Shown piece after piece: positions 23,601 through 39,590 of a DNA stretch of 64,000 bases (positions within the stretch are counted from its first letter, which is position 1; every line of letters begins with the position of its first letter). Location of the stretch: NCBI RefSeq assembly GCF_003945595.2, contig NW_024103441.1, positions 248,001-312,000 of the forward strand, given 5' to 3'. Both the position numbers and the translations under genes were made by a program. Under the pieces are notes generated by a model, which was given only the letters and a program-made list of their open reading frames with translations, had not been told where the DNA came from and did no database searches. The stretch comes from Pipra filicauda (lineage: Eukaryota > Chordata > Aves > Passeriformes > Pipridae).

Positions 23601-26600
23601 CTCTCTGAAAGGTAAGGGGTTAGAATTTACCATAAACTGTATTAGAGTAAATAAAGAAGTCCCCCTCCAATAAGTCACTGCCTTAAATATTCTCTCCTCT
23701 TTTGACACATGTTTTTATCCTCCCTCCCAGTCTTCAGAAGCTTCAAGGAGATATTAGACTGGCAGAAGGCAACGAGGACCATCACCTCCAGATCATTAGA
23801 GAAGCAGAAAGCCTTGTGCAAGCCAAGAAAACTGAACTGGAAACACTGAAAGATCAGGTAAAGCTCAGCTTACTGACCCTGGGCTACCAATTTTATTGGT
23901 TCTGATGGAACTGAAGGCTGAGAAGAGTCTCAAGTCACTTGTTCGTGTGTGAAGCCACAAAACCAGAATCTTTCAGCTGATTCTTCTGTTAACCTTGTAC
24001 TCTGTAGATTTCTGCTCAGCAGCAAGAGCTCCTGTTCCTGGAGCAGCAGGTGAGCCAGAGAACAGAAGAGCTCCATGTCCTGCAGGACTGCATTTCCCTA
24101 AAGAAAGGGGACCTCAAGGAAGCCCTTCGGGATGGAGAGACAGAAGCACACGAAAAACTGCACCAGATAAGGGTGAGTCTGTTCCAAATCAGCTCCCAGT
24201 TCATTCGAGAAAAAGAACTGGAGTAGCAAAAACATTCCATGAAGTTTCCACAAAGTCAGTTTGGCTTTCTACCACCTCCCCAAACCCACTGAAAAATGGG
24301 GTTATGAAAAATAAACGGGCAAGTTTATGGGTTTGTGTGACTAAAAGCTTGGTCCAGATGCACAACTAAGAACTCCCCAGGTCCAGTAATTCTGACAGAA
24401 TCGGTCCCCTGAGAACTAAATGACATTAATGACTTCCTGTTGCTGAGATGAGCAGCTGCTGAAGCAAGTCAGTGTGATCAGTGTGTGTCAAACACAACAC
24501 AGCTGCCTGGGCCCAGCCCCACTTGCACTGAGAGGATTCTGTGCTTCCTTTCTGAAATAAAAACAAAGTATAAGGTTAATTATATTTTGTGGTTTGGTTT
24601 TTTTCATGGGGGCTTCCTGTCTGACTTTGTTTTAATGGCTGTTATTCACTGCAGTGACAGTGTTATGGTCAGACTTGTAGATCAAAACCTTTGCAGAATT
24701 ACTGTAAATAATCAACAAGCAAGACCTTAACCTAAACATTCTGTATTTTTTGTTTGTTAAACAGTATAATGGAATTAAATGGAGCAGAATATTGATGACA
24801 GACTTAATTAAATAATGTTATAAATATTTACACCTTCTATTTAAAGGATTGCAAATAATGACATTCCTTGTAACACTGATACATTTCCACAGGAAATAAA
24901 AGTAATTTTGGAAGAGCTTAATGTTGAGAGGAAAGAACTGGATGCCCAGTTGAGTGGGAAAAGAGCACAGCTTTCATTCCTGAACAAGGATATTAGAAAG
25001 GAAGAAGAAAACCTTCAAGGAATCCTTGGGCAGATCACCAAGCACAAGATGGGTATGTCCCTGCATTTACTCACTGCTGTTTTGATAGAAAAGAAACACA
25101 CAGAGCTCTTCTCTCATCCTGATCCAATAACCTTTATTTATTTCACCTTTCTAGAACTGAAACATGTTCTGGAAATGCTGGAGCTTGAAAAGAACGAACT
25201 TCAAGGTTTGAAACTGCAGCACGAGCAGAAGGTCAATGAGCTGGAGAAGACTCAGGTGGCAATTCTGGAGGTGAGTGTTGCCTCTGGAGCTGATACAGGG
25301 ACTGGGAGAGGTTCTGTGGTTCTGTGAAGCTCTGGGTAACAGAGTCCTGATGCTTTTAAATCAATCAGTTCCTAATCTGATTTCAGCTTATCACAGAAAA
25401 GCCTTAAGTCTGCTTAGACCCTTTAAAATAATAGGATTTTTTGGTGCATGGTGGGGAGAGGGGGCAGACAGACAGAAGGCTCTTCTGTGGCTGTTGGATG
25501 ATGGGAACAGTTTTCTTAGCATGAGCTTCCAGAGTCTTTTTCTCTGGATTCTCTTTGTGTCCTCACTTGCACAGGGTGAGTCTCATTTCCATCCTAACCT
25601 TCCTCACAAATCCCCTCCAACCCAGCAAGGTTTCTGAACTGCTGCAGGACATTAATACTTGTTCTCCTTCTGGATCATAGAAACATGTTCAAAATGCCTG
25701 TTTGTTTTTTGTTTTTGCAGGAGAAGCTAAAACTGGAGAAGGTTCAGAGGTTATTTCAGTGCCAGCAAGGGGAAGTGGAGAGGCAGGAACAGCTCCTCGA
25801 GAAAGACCGGCAGGAGAACCAACAGCTGGTTTCCCAAATGCAAACTCTGCAGAACAACCTCGAGGCCCTGGCTAAGGAGAAGGAAAAGCTCCAGGAAGAC
25901 TCCTGGAGTCTGGAGAAGAGGTTGTCACAAACCAGAAGGTGGGGGGATATTTTCTTGCTGCAAAGCTCAGAAGGGCTGGGGAGTGCTTTGAGTGCCTGTT
26001 TGTCGGAATTAAAAATACAGCTGTAACTTTGAGGTGCCCAATTATACAGAATGTGCAGCTCCTTCTGTCCTGGGAGGTTTTATTTTAAGCCTGAATGCAA
26101 TAACTTAGAGAAAATACTCAGCAGTGGAGCTGGTGAATTCAACAGCATTTGTTATATCCTGGCACTGCCACAAGAAACGTTAAAAAAGTCAAATGTTGAG
26201 TCTTGGAACGGGACATTTGTCCTGCTCTGACTGCTGGGTACCACCCCCTTGGGCTGAGGAGACTTCACTGACATTTTTTAAGGATTTTCAACCAACCAAG
26301 AATATCTATTCACATTTTACAGAGACTTAACTGCTGCTGAAGACAGCAGCAGAACTGCCCTGTCCAATGTAGAAAAAATGGAACTGAAGGTTAAGAACCT
26401 GCAGCAGGAGGTGGAGCTACTGAGCAAGCAGAAGAAATCACTGAATGGAGAGATTGTTGCTGTCCAGGAGGATCTTCAAGGTAAAGATCAGTTTTTGGAT
26501 TTAAGCTGTAATACATTTCAAGAGAAATTGTGTTAAAAGACACACTTTAACTCAGGTGTCTGATATTAAATATCCAACATGCTCAGATGTCTCCAGGCAG

Positions 26601-29600
26601 AAAGTGTCAAAAAGATGGAAATTTTAGAAACTGTTTCTATTGTTCATTCTTCACTTGAGAGAATTTCTGTGTGCAGGGATTTCAGACTGCTGATTGAAAG
26701 ATTATTGTTGCCAAATATTTTTTTCTAGGAAAAAAGGAAGAACTAGAAACAGTGAAAGGAGAACTGAGTGACTCCAGGGAGCAGCTCCAAGTAGTGGCAC
26801 AGGTTGGTTTTAGTGAAACACAAATTTATTGTCACAGGGGAGGAGGTTGAGGCACAGCAGGCACAGCCCATCCCCTGTTTGTCTGGGCACTCCAGCTCAG
26901 CCTCAGAGCCTGGCAGAGCTCAGAAACTGAGTCTGGGGTGGGTTTGATTGTTTTTTAAGAAGATACTTTAAAACCAACCAGCCAGCCAGCCCTGGTTTCT
27001 CCCCTGGTGGTTCCTGCTGTGTCAGTCCACTCGGGTGGTTTGCATGGAAGGAAATCTCGGGGTGACCAGGGTTGGTGAGTTCTGTGCTCTCAAACACAAC
27101 CCTTCTGGCCAGAGAGCTGCTTCTCTCACCAGCTCCTCCTCTCACCTGGGTTTGGTTTGTGTTGCAGGATTTGAAGAACAACACAAGGCAGCAGGAGGAG
27201 CTGCTGAGGGAGCAGGCAGCCCTGAGAGGAGACATCCAGGAGTATTTGAGGAAGCGTAAGGATCACCAGGAGAGGCAGAGGAAGAGGGAGAACCAATTGG
27301 AGGAGCTCCAGAAAAAGATTGAAGAGAAGGAAACAGAACTGGCTGAACAGGAAGAGGTAACGAGCCCCCTGACTTGCCTCACTTCCCCTGAGCTGGAAAG
27401 TAAGGCAGCCAAAAAGTGTGGGGGGAGAGTTTACAACCAACCACAGCCTGGCTTGGGTTGGGAGGGACCTTAAAGCTCATCCAGCTCTTTCCAATTTATG
27501 CTGCTTTAGCTTCTGTAATGTTTCTTAGAGGTGGTTTTTGTTCTCCTTGGTGTTCAAGCTCTGAGTGGGGGGTTTTCTGGCAGGTTCTCCATCACCTCAA
27601 GCAAAGTTCAGAGCGCGAAGGAAAAAAGCTGGAAGAATGTACAGCTAAAGTGAAAGAGGAGAGAATCCTCTTGGAAAAGGAACTCGCAGATCAACACAAG
27701 AAACTGGAGCAGACAATAGCAAAAGTCAGGCTGGCAGAGGAAAACCTTGGGAAGCTGGAAAAGGAGGAGTCCAGATGTGCAGCTCTGGAAGAAACTGTCA
27801 GAAAAAGCAGTAAGTCATTGCCCAAATTAATTGTTTCCACCTCTGGGTCCTCAGTCTAATGGAACCAACAAACATTTCTGTTCATCTCACTTGGTTTCTT
27901 GGTGTTTGAAAAGTGTCTGCTGTGTGTGAAATGTGCCAGGATGGTTCAGGCTCTGCTAATCAGGATTGGTTTTAAAATATGTTAATTACAGAACAGCAGC
28001 TCTCAGAAAGAGAATCACAGTTACAACAGAAAGACAGAGAAATACAGTGTCTTCAGGAGGAACTGGAAGTCTCCAAGTCTGAGCTAAAGCAGCTCCAAGA
28101 TCTGGTGGTGTCAGAGAGGAGAGAAGCAGAAAAACAAATCTTGAGTCTGAAAGAAAAACAGAACGTGCAAAGGATGGAGCTTGAAAGAAAACTGCAGGTA
28201 AGTCCTGGCTGAGGGGAGAAGGTTTGGGGTTTTTTTTTAAACAGCAAAATGATAGAACACCCATTTTTTTGTATAGGAGGAACAAACCCCCCTGGCCAGA
28301 CACAACTTGAGGCAACCAACCTCTGGTATTTCCAGGCTGTGCTGCAGAGAACCTGAGTTACTCCTGTTTAATCCTGTTTCTGCCTGGGTTCTCTCAGTTC
28401 ATATTTGTGCACTGGATGCTCCCACTAAAAGGCATCTTCCTGCATTTTCCCAGGAACAAAGGCATGAAAACACCAGTTTGCAGAGTGATGTGGCAACAGC
28501 TGAGCAAGTGGCCCTCAGGAACCACCAACGAGCCAAGGGCCTCGTGAAGGACCTTGGGCAGATCCAGCAGCACTACAGGGACCTCCAGAGCCAGGTGGGT
28601 TTGAGGGTTGATCACTCCCAGACAGTTCATTTGTACTGGGTTTGAATCTCCTGTCTGCTCTGTCACAATTACAAATACACCTCCTTGGCATAACCAGTCA
28701 TGATTTATGCAAATCACTAAAATGTTATCAATGTTCAGAGCTACTCAGGGAGCCTTTAATGACCTGTCAGTGCCAGCCTGGGCCAGCTTCTGCTTTTGAG
28801 ACTCACTTGGAATTAAAAGTGATTCCACCTTGTCTGATGCCTTCTAGTCCTTTAATAAATCCTTTATAAATTGTTTCCAAGCCCTTTAAAAACGGGGTCC
28901 TGCAGAGAAGAATGTTGTTGGCAACTGGAAAGTATTCAGGAAGGCCCTGCAAGGTTTAAGTGAACAAGTTGTGTCCTGGAGTTTCCTGTTCCCATCCAGG
29001 GGGTTTCCCTGGCAGAGTTAATGTTGGAACTAGAGCTGCAGCTGGGCAGAGGTTTTGGGGGCTCTGACTGTAGTGGTCCAGGTGTAACCCTTTCAAAGTA
29101 GCCCCTCTGGACAGATGAGGTGTTTGTAACCCAGTGCTGAGACTGTTCTGTGCTGCAGGTCAAAACCCTGGAGGAGAGACAAAGGGAAATGGAGAGTGCA
29201 GCAACATTGCTTAACCTGGAGGTTGAAGATGAAATTAGGACGGGGTTTAAATCTCCCAACTCCTCTTCTCTGTACCCGTTGGAGGATCTGGAAACATCCT
29301 CTGAAGCAAAGGGAAGCCTGTTGTGTGAGTCTGGGGACTGGGAGCCCTTCACTGCTGCTGCTGACAGACTGTCCCGGGGAGACAAGTGGAACATCTCCAG
29401 TATCTTCATAATGGTAAAATGCTTTGGGAAAGCAGCTGCTGCTGGTGCTGCAGCCAAGTGTGGGGGCCCTGTCCCTGTCCCTGCCGTGCTCATGTGCCTC
29501 TGTTTCCCAGGACGAGCAGTGGCGGGGGGAGGCGCTCCGGGAGCAGCTCCAGCAGCACGAGGACCGGCTCAAGGTGCCACATCTGTGCCTGTCACACCCA

Positions 29601-30687
29601 CACGGCCCCGGGGCCACCTCCACATACCCCCCAAACACCCCGGGGCTGTGGGATCCACCCCCAGCTCGGCCAAATCCACTCTGGAGTGACCAGGGACAGG
29701 AGCTTTGGGTGGGGGAAAAGTAAAACAGTAAAAGCCTGGCAATGCAGGCTGGAGCAAGATGAGTAATTTTAATTAGCAGTTAACTGGATTTTAGAGTATT
29801 CTAAGAAGATTCCCTCACTTCTACCACACTGTGGTATATCAGCAATGTGACAGATGAGTTCAGGGCCACCCATAATCACATGAAGGTAGTGGGGGGGTTC
29901 AGTTAGAACATGGCAAAGGCCATCAAAACAGAGCCAGTTTAAAAACAATTCCCTAACCCACTGCCCCCTGCCTGTGGTGTGAGACTGAACATTCCAGCCC
30001 TTATGGCTTGACTTGACCTTTTCAATAGGGTGGGAAGTGGCCTTGCCTGGTGTAACCAGGCCCGTCCAGTGGGCAGTGCCCTGGTGTGACCCCCCTGTCC
30101 ATGCCCAGGCCCAGCTCTGGCAGTCCCTGGCCCAGCAGGCCGAGGTGCTGCTCCGGGGGAAGCAGCAGACGGCCGGGAGCCTGCACAGCCTGCAGAGACA
30201 GCTCGATGAGCTCCACGACCTGCTCAGCTCTGCCTCCGACTCGCTGCTCCTGGCCAGGAGCTCCAGCCTGGGATCTCTCAACAGCACTCTGAATTCCACA
30301 AGAACTCAGGTAATGTGCTGCTGTGGGCAGCAATTCTGTTTTGGGGGGTGTAATGGTTTTTTTTCCTCACTGGGCAGGGGCTTCTGAAGGGGGGTGATCA
30401 CACCCTGTACTTACTCTGGCAGTAGCTGATGTATTTGGAAAGGCTGAGCTTTCCTCAGAGTGGTTTGGGCTTTTTATTCTTTTCTTTTTAATCTTTTGTT
30501 CTCTATAATCAAATTTTTTCTTGTTTTTACAAAGTCTAATGTCTCTGCTAATTGAAGGCATTAATTACCCTGACTTTACTGCTTTTCCCAGGCCTCTCTG
30601 CCAGGCCTTGCCGGGGTCCCCAGCAGGCCGGGAAGTGTCTCAGGATCTCCCACAACACGTTCCTGCTCCCAAGGAGTCTCTCGGTGA
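5016..30687 (+). CDS. CNTRL: Centriolin (CEP110), complete, 42 coding exons, 2331 aa
   Basis: Centriolin is a large coiled-coil protein of the mother centriole's subdistal appendages and of the midbody. It is needed for late cytokinesis, where family work places it upstream of exocyst and SNARE recruitment. I joined 42 coding exons whose phases agree throughout; exon groups are listed in the module entries. The product is 2331 residues, against about 2325 in human. The start MRKGSVRKALSTK aligns with the human MKKGSQQK start, and no in-frame ATG lies upstream. The order is a Ser/Pro-rich N-terminus, leucine-rich repeats (about 115-230), long heptad coils, a proline-rich break (about 1200-1300), more coils, and a C-terminal DEQWRGEALREQL block. 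The C-terminal 31 residues, from exon 43, are the least conserved. All introns are GT-AG except intron 17, which is GC-AG. C5 lies head-to-head and RAB14 tail-to-tail. Confidence 0.95.
13440..13783 (+). promoter_or_regulatory. CNTRL: Intragenic CpG island, candidate internal CNTRL promoter and alternative first exon
   Basis: Composition jumps from AT-rich intron to about 340 bp of GC- and CpG-rich sequence and falls back sharply after 13800. It ends in a good donor (AAAGCT then GTAAGTG at 13783/13784), as a first exon would. No matching acceptor belongs to the main transcript here. It holds an ATG in strong Kozak context (GCGGCCATGG, ATG at 13663). If spliced to 14817, the first in-frame CNTRL ATG would be 14823, giving a form without the leucine-rich repeats and starting MKAQKAGKEQQL. 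Shorter CEP110 products are known in mammals, but this promoter is inferred from sequence only. Confidence 0.45.
13562..13602. repeat. GGGACC/GGGAAC hexamer repeat
   Basis: About seven head-to-tail hexamers of the form CGGGAA and CGGGAC inside the intron 11 GC island. It is a short, imperfect GC-rich minisatellite. Confidence 0.8.
17318..17683 (+). mobile_element. CR1 LINE fragment in CNTRL intron 16
   Basis: The sequence follows the avian CR1 consensus: TGCTGGGCACTGGGGAGGCC, CACACCTCGAATCCTGGGGG, AGAAAGACATTGAGG, GGAGAAAAGGAGGCTCAGGA, GGAAACAAGGGACAGG, AGGAAACAGCCTCAAGCTGT and AGGCTGCCCAGGG, in that order. It is a 5'-truncated, non-coding fragment on the same strand as CNTRL. The usual 3' terminal ATTCT-type repeats are absent, so the right end is also lost. 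It fills most of the 539 bp intron. It is the clearest evidence that the host is a bird or other sauropsid. Confidence 0.88.
17984..17989 (+). promoter_or_regulatory. CNTRL: Non-canonical GC splice donor of CNTRL intron 17
   Basis: The exon 17803-17983 ends TATAGACAG followed by GCAAGT. The next exon (18436) starts GTTAAAGCT in phase 0, and only a cut after 17983 keeps the frame. The nearest GT (17988) would shift the frame straight into a stop. The site is otherwise a perfect U1 match (CAG then GCAAGT), typical of GC-AG introns. Confidence 0.85.
21364..22134 (+). other. CNTRL: CNTRL module 4: proline-rich, non-coil segment (residues 1142-1309)
   Basis: Exons 21364-21550 and 21818-22134. The first encodes a Ser/Gly/Arg-rich stretch with STKDSGV and GCWVYSPDRN. 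The second is dominated by proline: EEPPSVPPPGTVLYTALPDG, VYGPPPAAASGGAVAPG, HGPPPVGAQVVYGPLPP. It ends in the strongly conserved GVLHCNVPEHHEL. This breaks the coiled coil in two and has WW/SH3-ligand-like PPPG and GPPP motifs, though no partner can be named from sequence. The first of these exons is more diverged from human than its neighbours. Confidence 0.9.
21734..21775. repeat. 21-bp tandem duplication in CNTRL intron 23
   Basis: Two adjacent exact copies of a 21-bp AT-rich unit (beginning ACTACTGAAAAAATG) lie about 40 bp before the exon acceptor at 21817. They overlap the region where branch points usually lie. Confidence 0.85.
22279..28594 (+). other. CNTRL: CNTRL module 5: long coiled coil, residues 1310-2127
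   Basis: Exons 22279-22487, 22653-22845, 23206-23336, 23471-23611, 23731-23857, 24008-24172, 24893-25052, 25155-25270, 25721-25938, 26323-26480, 26729-26802, 27168-27356, 27584-27809, 27992-28197 and 28454-28594. All show heptad spacing of Leu with dense Glu, Lys, Arg and Gln. Examples are EKTLLKRRAELREADRLL, GNEDHHLQIIREAESLV, GLKLQHEQKVNELEKTQ, RERESQLQQ-like stretches in the 27992 exon, and RNHQRAKGLVKDLGQIQQ. Every exon joins in phase with its neighbours. The shortest exon (26729-26802, 74 bp) sits between two phase-compatible sites. Confidence 0.92.
27446..27500 (-). mobile_element. Probable CR1 LINE relic in CNTRL intron 36
   Basis: TGGGTTGGGAGGGACCTTAA followed by AGCTCATCCAG resembles the CR1 segment GGTTGGAAGGGACCTTAAAG with ATCATC. 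In CR1 that segment lies on the strand opposite the usual CR1 sense strand. Only about 50 bp is recognisable, so the call is tentative. Confidence 0.45.
29159..30687 (+). other. CNTRL: CNTRL module 6: C-terminal region (residues 2128-2331) and stop
   Basis: Exons 29159-29413, 29511-29573, 30109-30309 and 30592-30687 (coding end). The conserved landmarks are EVEDEIRTGFKSPN, the 63-bp exon DEQWRGEALREQLQQHEDRL, and SLAQQAEVLLRGKQQTAGSL. After the exon ending 30309 the frame continues through the acceptor at 30591 for 31 residues (ASLPGLAGVPSRPGSVSGSP and onward) to TGA at 30685-30687. This tail does not resemble the human C-terminus, so the last exon is the least certain part of the model. A donor-like GTGAGA follows at 30696, so a further 3'UTR exon is possible. 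Confidence 0.8.
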
Positions 30688-31460
30688 AGCCAGAGGTGAG
30701 ACACAACTTCAGCCTGGTCCCAGCCTCCCTGAGAGCCTGGAATGCCAAGGGACAGGGGCAGCTGGGGGTTCCCAGCCCACTGTCCCTCCCCAGTGCCGTG
30801 GTGCCTGTCCTGGTTTAGGGGTGTGTGTTCTGCAGGAGGAGTCTGGGCAGGAGCTGCTGGGAGCTCTCCTGGGCCACAGAGGGACCAAGTTAAACATTAA
30901 GCTTTGCCATCCTTGGCCTTTCAGTAACACATTTTTGGCTCAGGAACTGTCCAGCCCAGTGGCTGAACCTCTGCTAGGGCTGGTTCATAGCAGCCCAGGA
31001 CAGAACTGTTCTTTTGGACCAGCTGAAGTTAAAATTGGTACTTGAAAAGTGGCTTCACATGGGAAGAGCTCAGAGCACATCCCCAGCTTGGCCATGGGCC
31101 CTCAGCTGCCACCTCTGAAGACTTCTCCTACCTCACTGTGTGAGCCCTGTCTGACAAGGCCTTTGCCCACAGGAGCTGCTGCAGGGCCTGCACTGTGCTG
31201 TGAAGGTTTTGTACAACTGAAGAACAGGTTTATGTATATGTTGGGGTTTTTTTAAAAAAAAAACAAACTATTTTAAATGAGTATTTAAATGTGCCCAAAA
31301 CAACCTCCTATTTAAGTGCTCAGCTCTTGGCCAATTTTGACTTTACAGAAACCTTGTTACAAGGCTGGACTTGTCCCTTGACCTGTTGCCAAACACATGG
31401 AGGTTTTAAATACAATTATTTTTTTGAGTACTTCCTTAAAATAAACTTTTGTGATCGATG
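30688..31460 (+). other. CNTRL: CNTRL 3' untranslated region
   Basis: Runs from the stop codon to the poly(A) signal at 31440. No long ORF with a recognisable product is present. Length about 770 nt if unspliced. Confidence 0.6.
31440..31445 (+). terminator. CNTRL: CNTRL polyadenylation signal AATAAA
   Basis: Canonical AATAAA followed within about 30 nt by a GT-rich stretch (GTGGGGGTGGTTGTGGGTTC at about 31469), the usual downstream element. Cleavage would be expected near 31460. It is the first good signal after the stop codon. Confidence 0.7.
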
Positions 31461-32039
31461 CTTTTACGTGGGGGTGGTTGTGGGTTCTTTTCCTTAAAGC
31501 TGCTCTCCAGGACACTGAGCTCCTCACCCAGCACAGCCCTGGACAGCAGCAGCTCCCACTGCAGGAATGTGTCCAGTACTGGCATTTCTGGCCTTGTAAC
31601 TCTTCCTGGCTGCTGGGGGTGAGCTCTCAGCAACCCTTCGCTCTCAAAGGCTTTGTGAATACAGTTAATAGCTTCAGAAACAAAATTCCAAGCAACTCCT
31701 GGGAAATGACACAGTGACTCTGTCCCAGCCCTCTCTCTACCTGTCCTATGGAACAGGCTTTGGAATCAGCCTCAGTCTTGCCCTTTCTCATCCACATTAT
31801 TAATATAAACCTGTTCTATGCAGCAACTCCCAGCTCACTGGGAACAAACAAACACCAGAGCCCTGCTGGCCCTGCCTGTTCCCCCTAAAGAACAGCTCTG
31901 GAAGAGGGGGACAAACTCCTCCTGCAAACTGTGGGTTGTACCATCAGGTCCAGAGTGGAGGCTGAGCACAAAACCCAGCACTAGAAGGATCTCTCAGCCC
32001 TCAGAGGTCCCCCAGCAAATGACACACAGCAGTGAGGTT
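31461..32039. other. Spacer between the convergent CNTRL and RAB14 3' ends
   Basis: About 580 bp separate the CNTRL cleavage region from the distal RAB14 poly(A) site. No gene or known repeat recognised in it. Confidence 0.5.
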
Positions 32040-32056
32040 TATCTAGATACAGGTAC

Positions 32057-32062
32057 TTTATT
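32057..32062 (-). terminator. RAB14: RAB14 distal polyadenylation signal
   Basis: TTTATT on the plus strand reads AATAAA on the RAB14 strand (GTAAATAAAGTACC). It is the last such signal before the CNTRL end and would give a 3'UTR of about 1.7 kb. Other AATAAA signals on this strand lie at 32410-32415 and at 33574-33579, the latter only about 200 nt after the stop, so alternative short 3'UTRs are possible. Confidence 0.6.
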
Positions 32063-33731
32063 TACAAATATTTAGATTAATAGCATTGTTACATCAAATG
32101 AGGAGTACAGCAGTCCAACCAGATCCTTTCTGTGACAGAAACAATCAGACCTACTGAACTGACTCCGGGAGTACAGGTATTGCACCTCAACAAGCTGTAG
32201 TCATTACAACACTGACTTCACACCAGCAGCAGGTCGTGGTCCCTGGGCAAGCCCTGGTGCAGCCTCGGGGGAAGCAGGATGCAGGAGCTGGAGATCTCGG
32301 ACATACCCATCTACTGAGGGACAGGAGGTAAAAAAGGACTAACCAGACACAACAGAGGGACAGCGCACAAGTTACCCAAACCCACTGTCTGCACATTCCA
32401 GTTTTGGCTTTTATTTAACAAGGACTGTACAATACTCTGGTACCACTGGTTACTTACAAGTCTGAACATTGTGGAGTTTTAGTGTCTAGAGCGGGATTTT
32501 AAGGCTACTTTGTATTTGAAACGCTGCAGTGAGCCTGAGGTGGGACATTAAGCACTTACCCTTCCATTTTTAAACCATGTGGTTTTCCAAGCAAAGCTGC
32601 ACTTGGAGCCACAGAAAACCCCCCCTTAGTGCAGCAACACCCCCCCGTGCAGGGTCACCACGTGACACCCCTCACACACAGGAAGGATGTACTCCAAGGC
32701 TGGATGCAAAACCCTTAAAAAAACCCCTCACACAGGACTGGTAAAAAATACAACAGCAGTTAAAATCCCTGGAGAGCACATGTTGTTCCAAGTGTCCAGT
32801 TCAGCCTCTGCCCATTCCCAAAGGTACAGGTACAAAAGCAGGGGGTGTGCGAGAGCCCCGGCCACGGATGGAGCCCGAGAAGGGCAACGAGAAGCAGAGG
32901 GGAGAGAACCCCCAGTGCAGAGATGAGACAGATCCCACTAGTGTTAATGTCTGTGTCCCCAGCACCACATCCCTGGGGACACTGGGAATGCTGCCTGGGA
33001 GCTGCAGCCAGGGCCGGGCTGTGCTGCCAGGGCAGGTGGGCACAGAGAGCTCAGACTGTACAAACGGGGTTTCTTACACACTGTTCTAATGCCAGGCATC
33101 GGATTCTTCAATAAAATCATATACACAGGATGTATTTAACTGTTAGCTCAGTTCCTTCAAATTTTATACATATTTACGTTCTGTTAACAAATGGAAAGGA
33201 GAGAAGTGGCAAAAAAAAGGACATAAAGCTATTGAGCACAAGAATGAACAGGTCACTTCCCGGCGCCACCCCGACCCCCAACACATCCCGCAGGGAATTC
33301 TTCCAACAAAGCACATCGTTACAGAGCCCCTCGCTACCATCGGAAGTCATTTCACAGCAAAAACTCATCCTTTACTATGGACAGCTCCAACAGTTAGAGG
33401 TGGGGGAGAAAGGCCAAAGAACCATAAAATTAAACCATACAAGACAAAAGCCCTGCGAAAGTGTAAAATCAGGAGTCCAGCATCAGTGCTCAGTTTAAAT
33501 TATGTATCGGTGACACTATCACAAGGACAATCAAGGAAAAAAAAAACTTCTAGATTTACCATGCAGGAGAGGTTTTATTACTCTACTTGCCTTTGATAAC
33601 CTGATTACATCTAAAGTTGTTTAGCAGTTTAGTACTGTGTTAAACTTGTCTCAGAGTTTTAATTAAACCCAGTAAGATGTACAGAAGACGGGGCAGCGGC
33701 CAAAAGCAGCGCTCCCGAGAGCAGAGGTGTG

Positions 33732-33775
33732 GGGTCAGAGGAGCCCTGGAGGGTCAGAGGAGCCCTGGAGGGTCA
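33732..33775. repeat. 19-bp tandem repeat abutting the RAB14 stop codon
   Basis: Two exact 19-bp copies (starting GGGTCAGAGGAGCCCTGGA) and the start of a third lie immediately 3' of the RAB14 stop. On the gene strand the stop reads TAG followed directly by TGA, a tandem stop. Confidence 0.85.
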
Positions 33776-39583
<5,808 letters not shown>

Positions 39584-39590
39584 TGTGGCA

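Larger units (their letters stand above)
32040..33775 (-). other. RAB14: RAB14 3' untranslated region
   Basis: Sequence between the stop codon (33778-33776) and the distal poly(A) signal. RAB14 mRNAs in other vertebrates have long 3'UTRs, which fits. It is AT-rich and has no credible second ORF. Confidence 0.65.
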
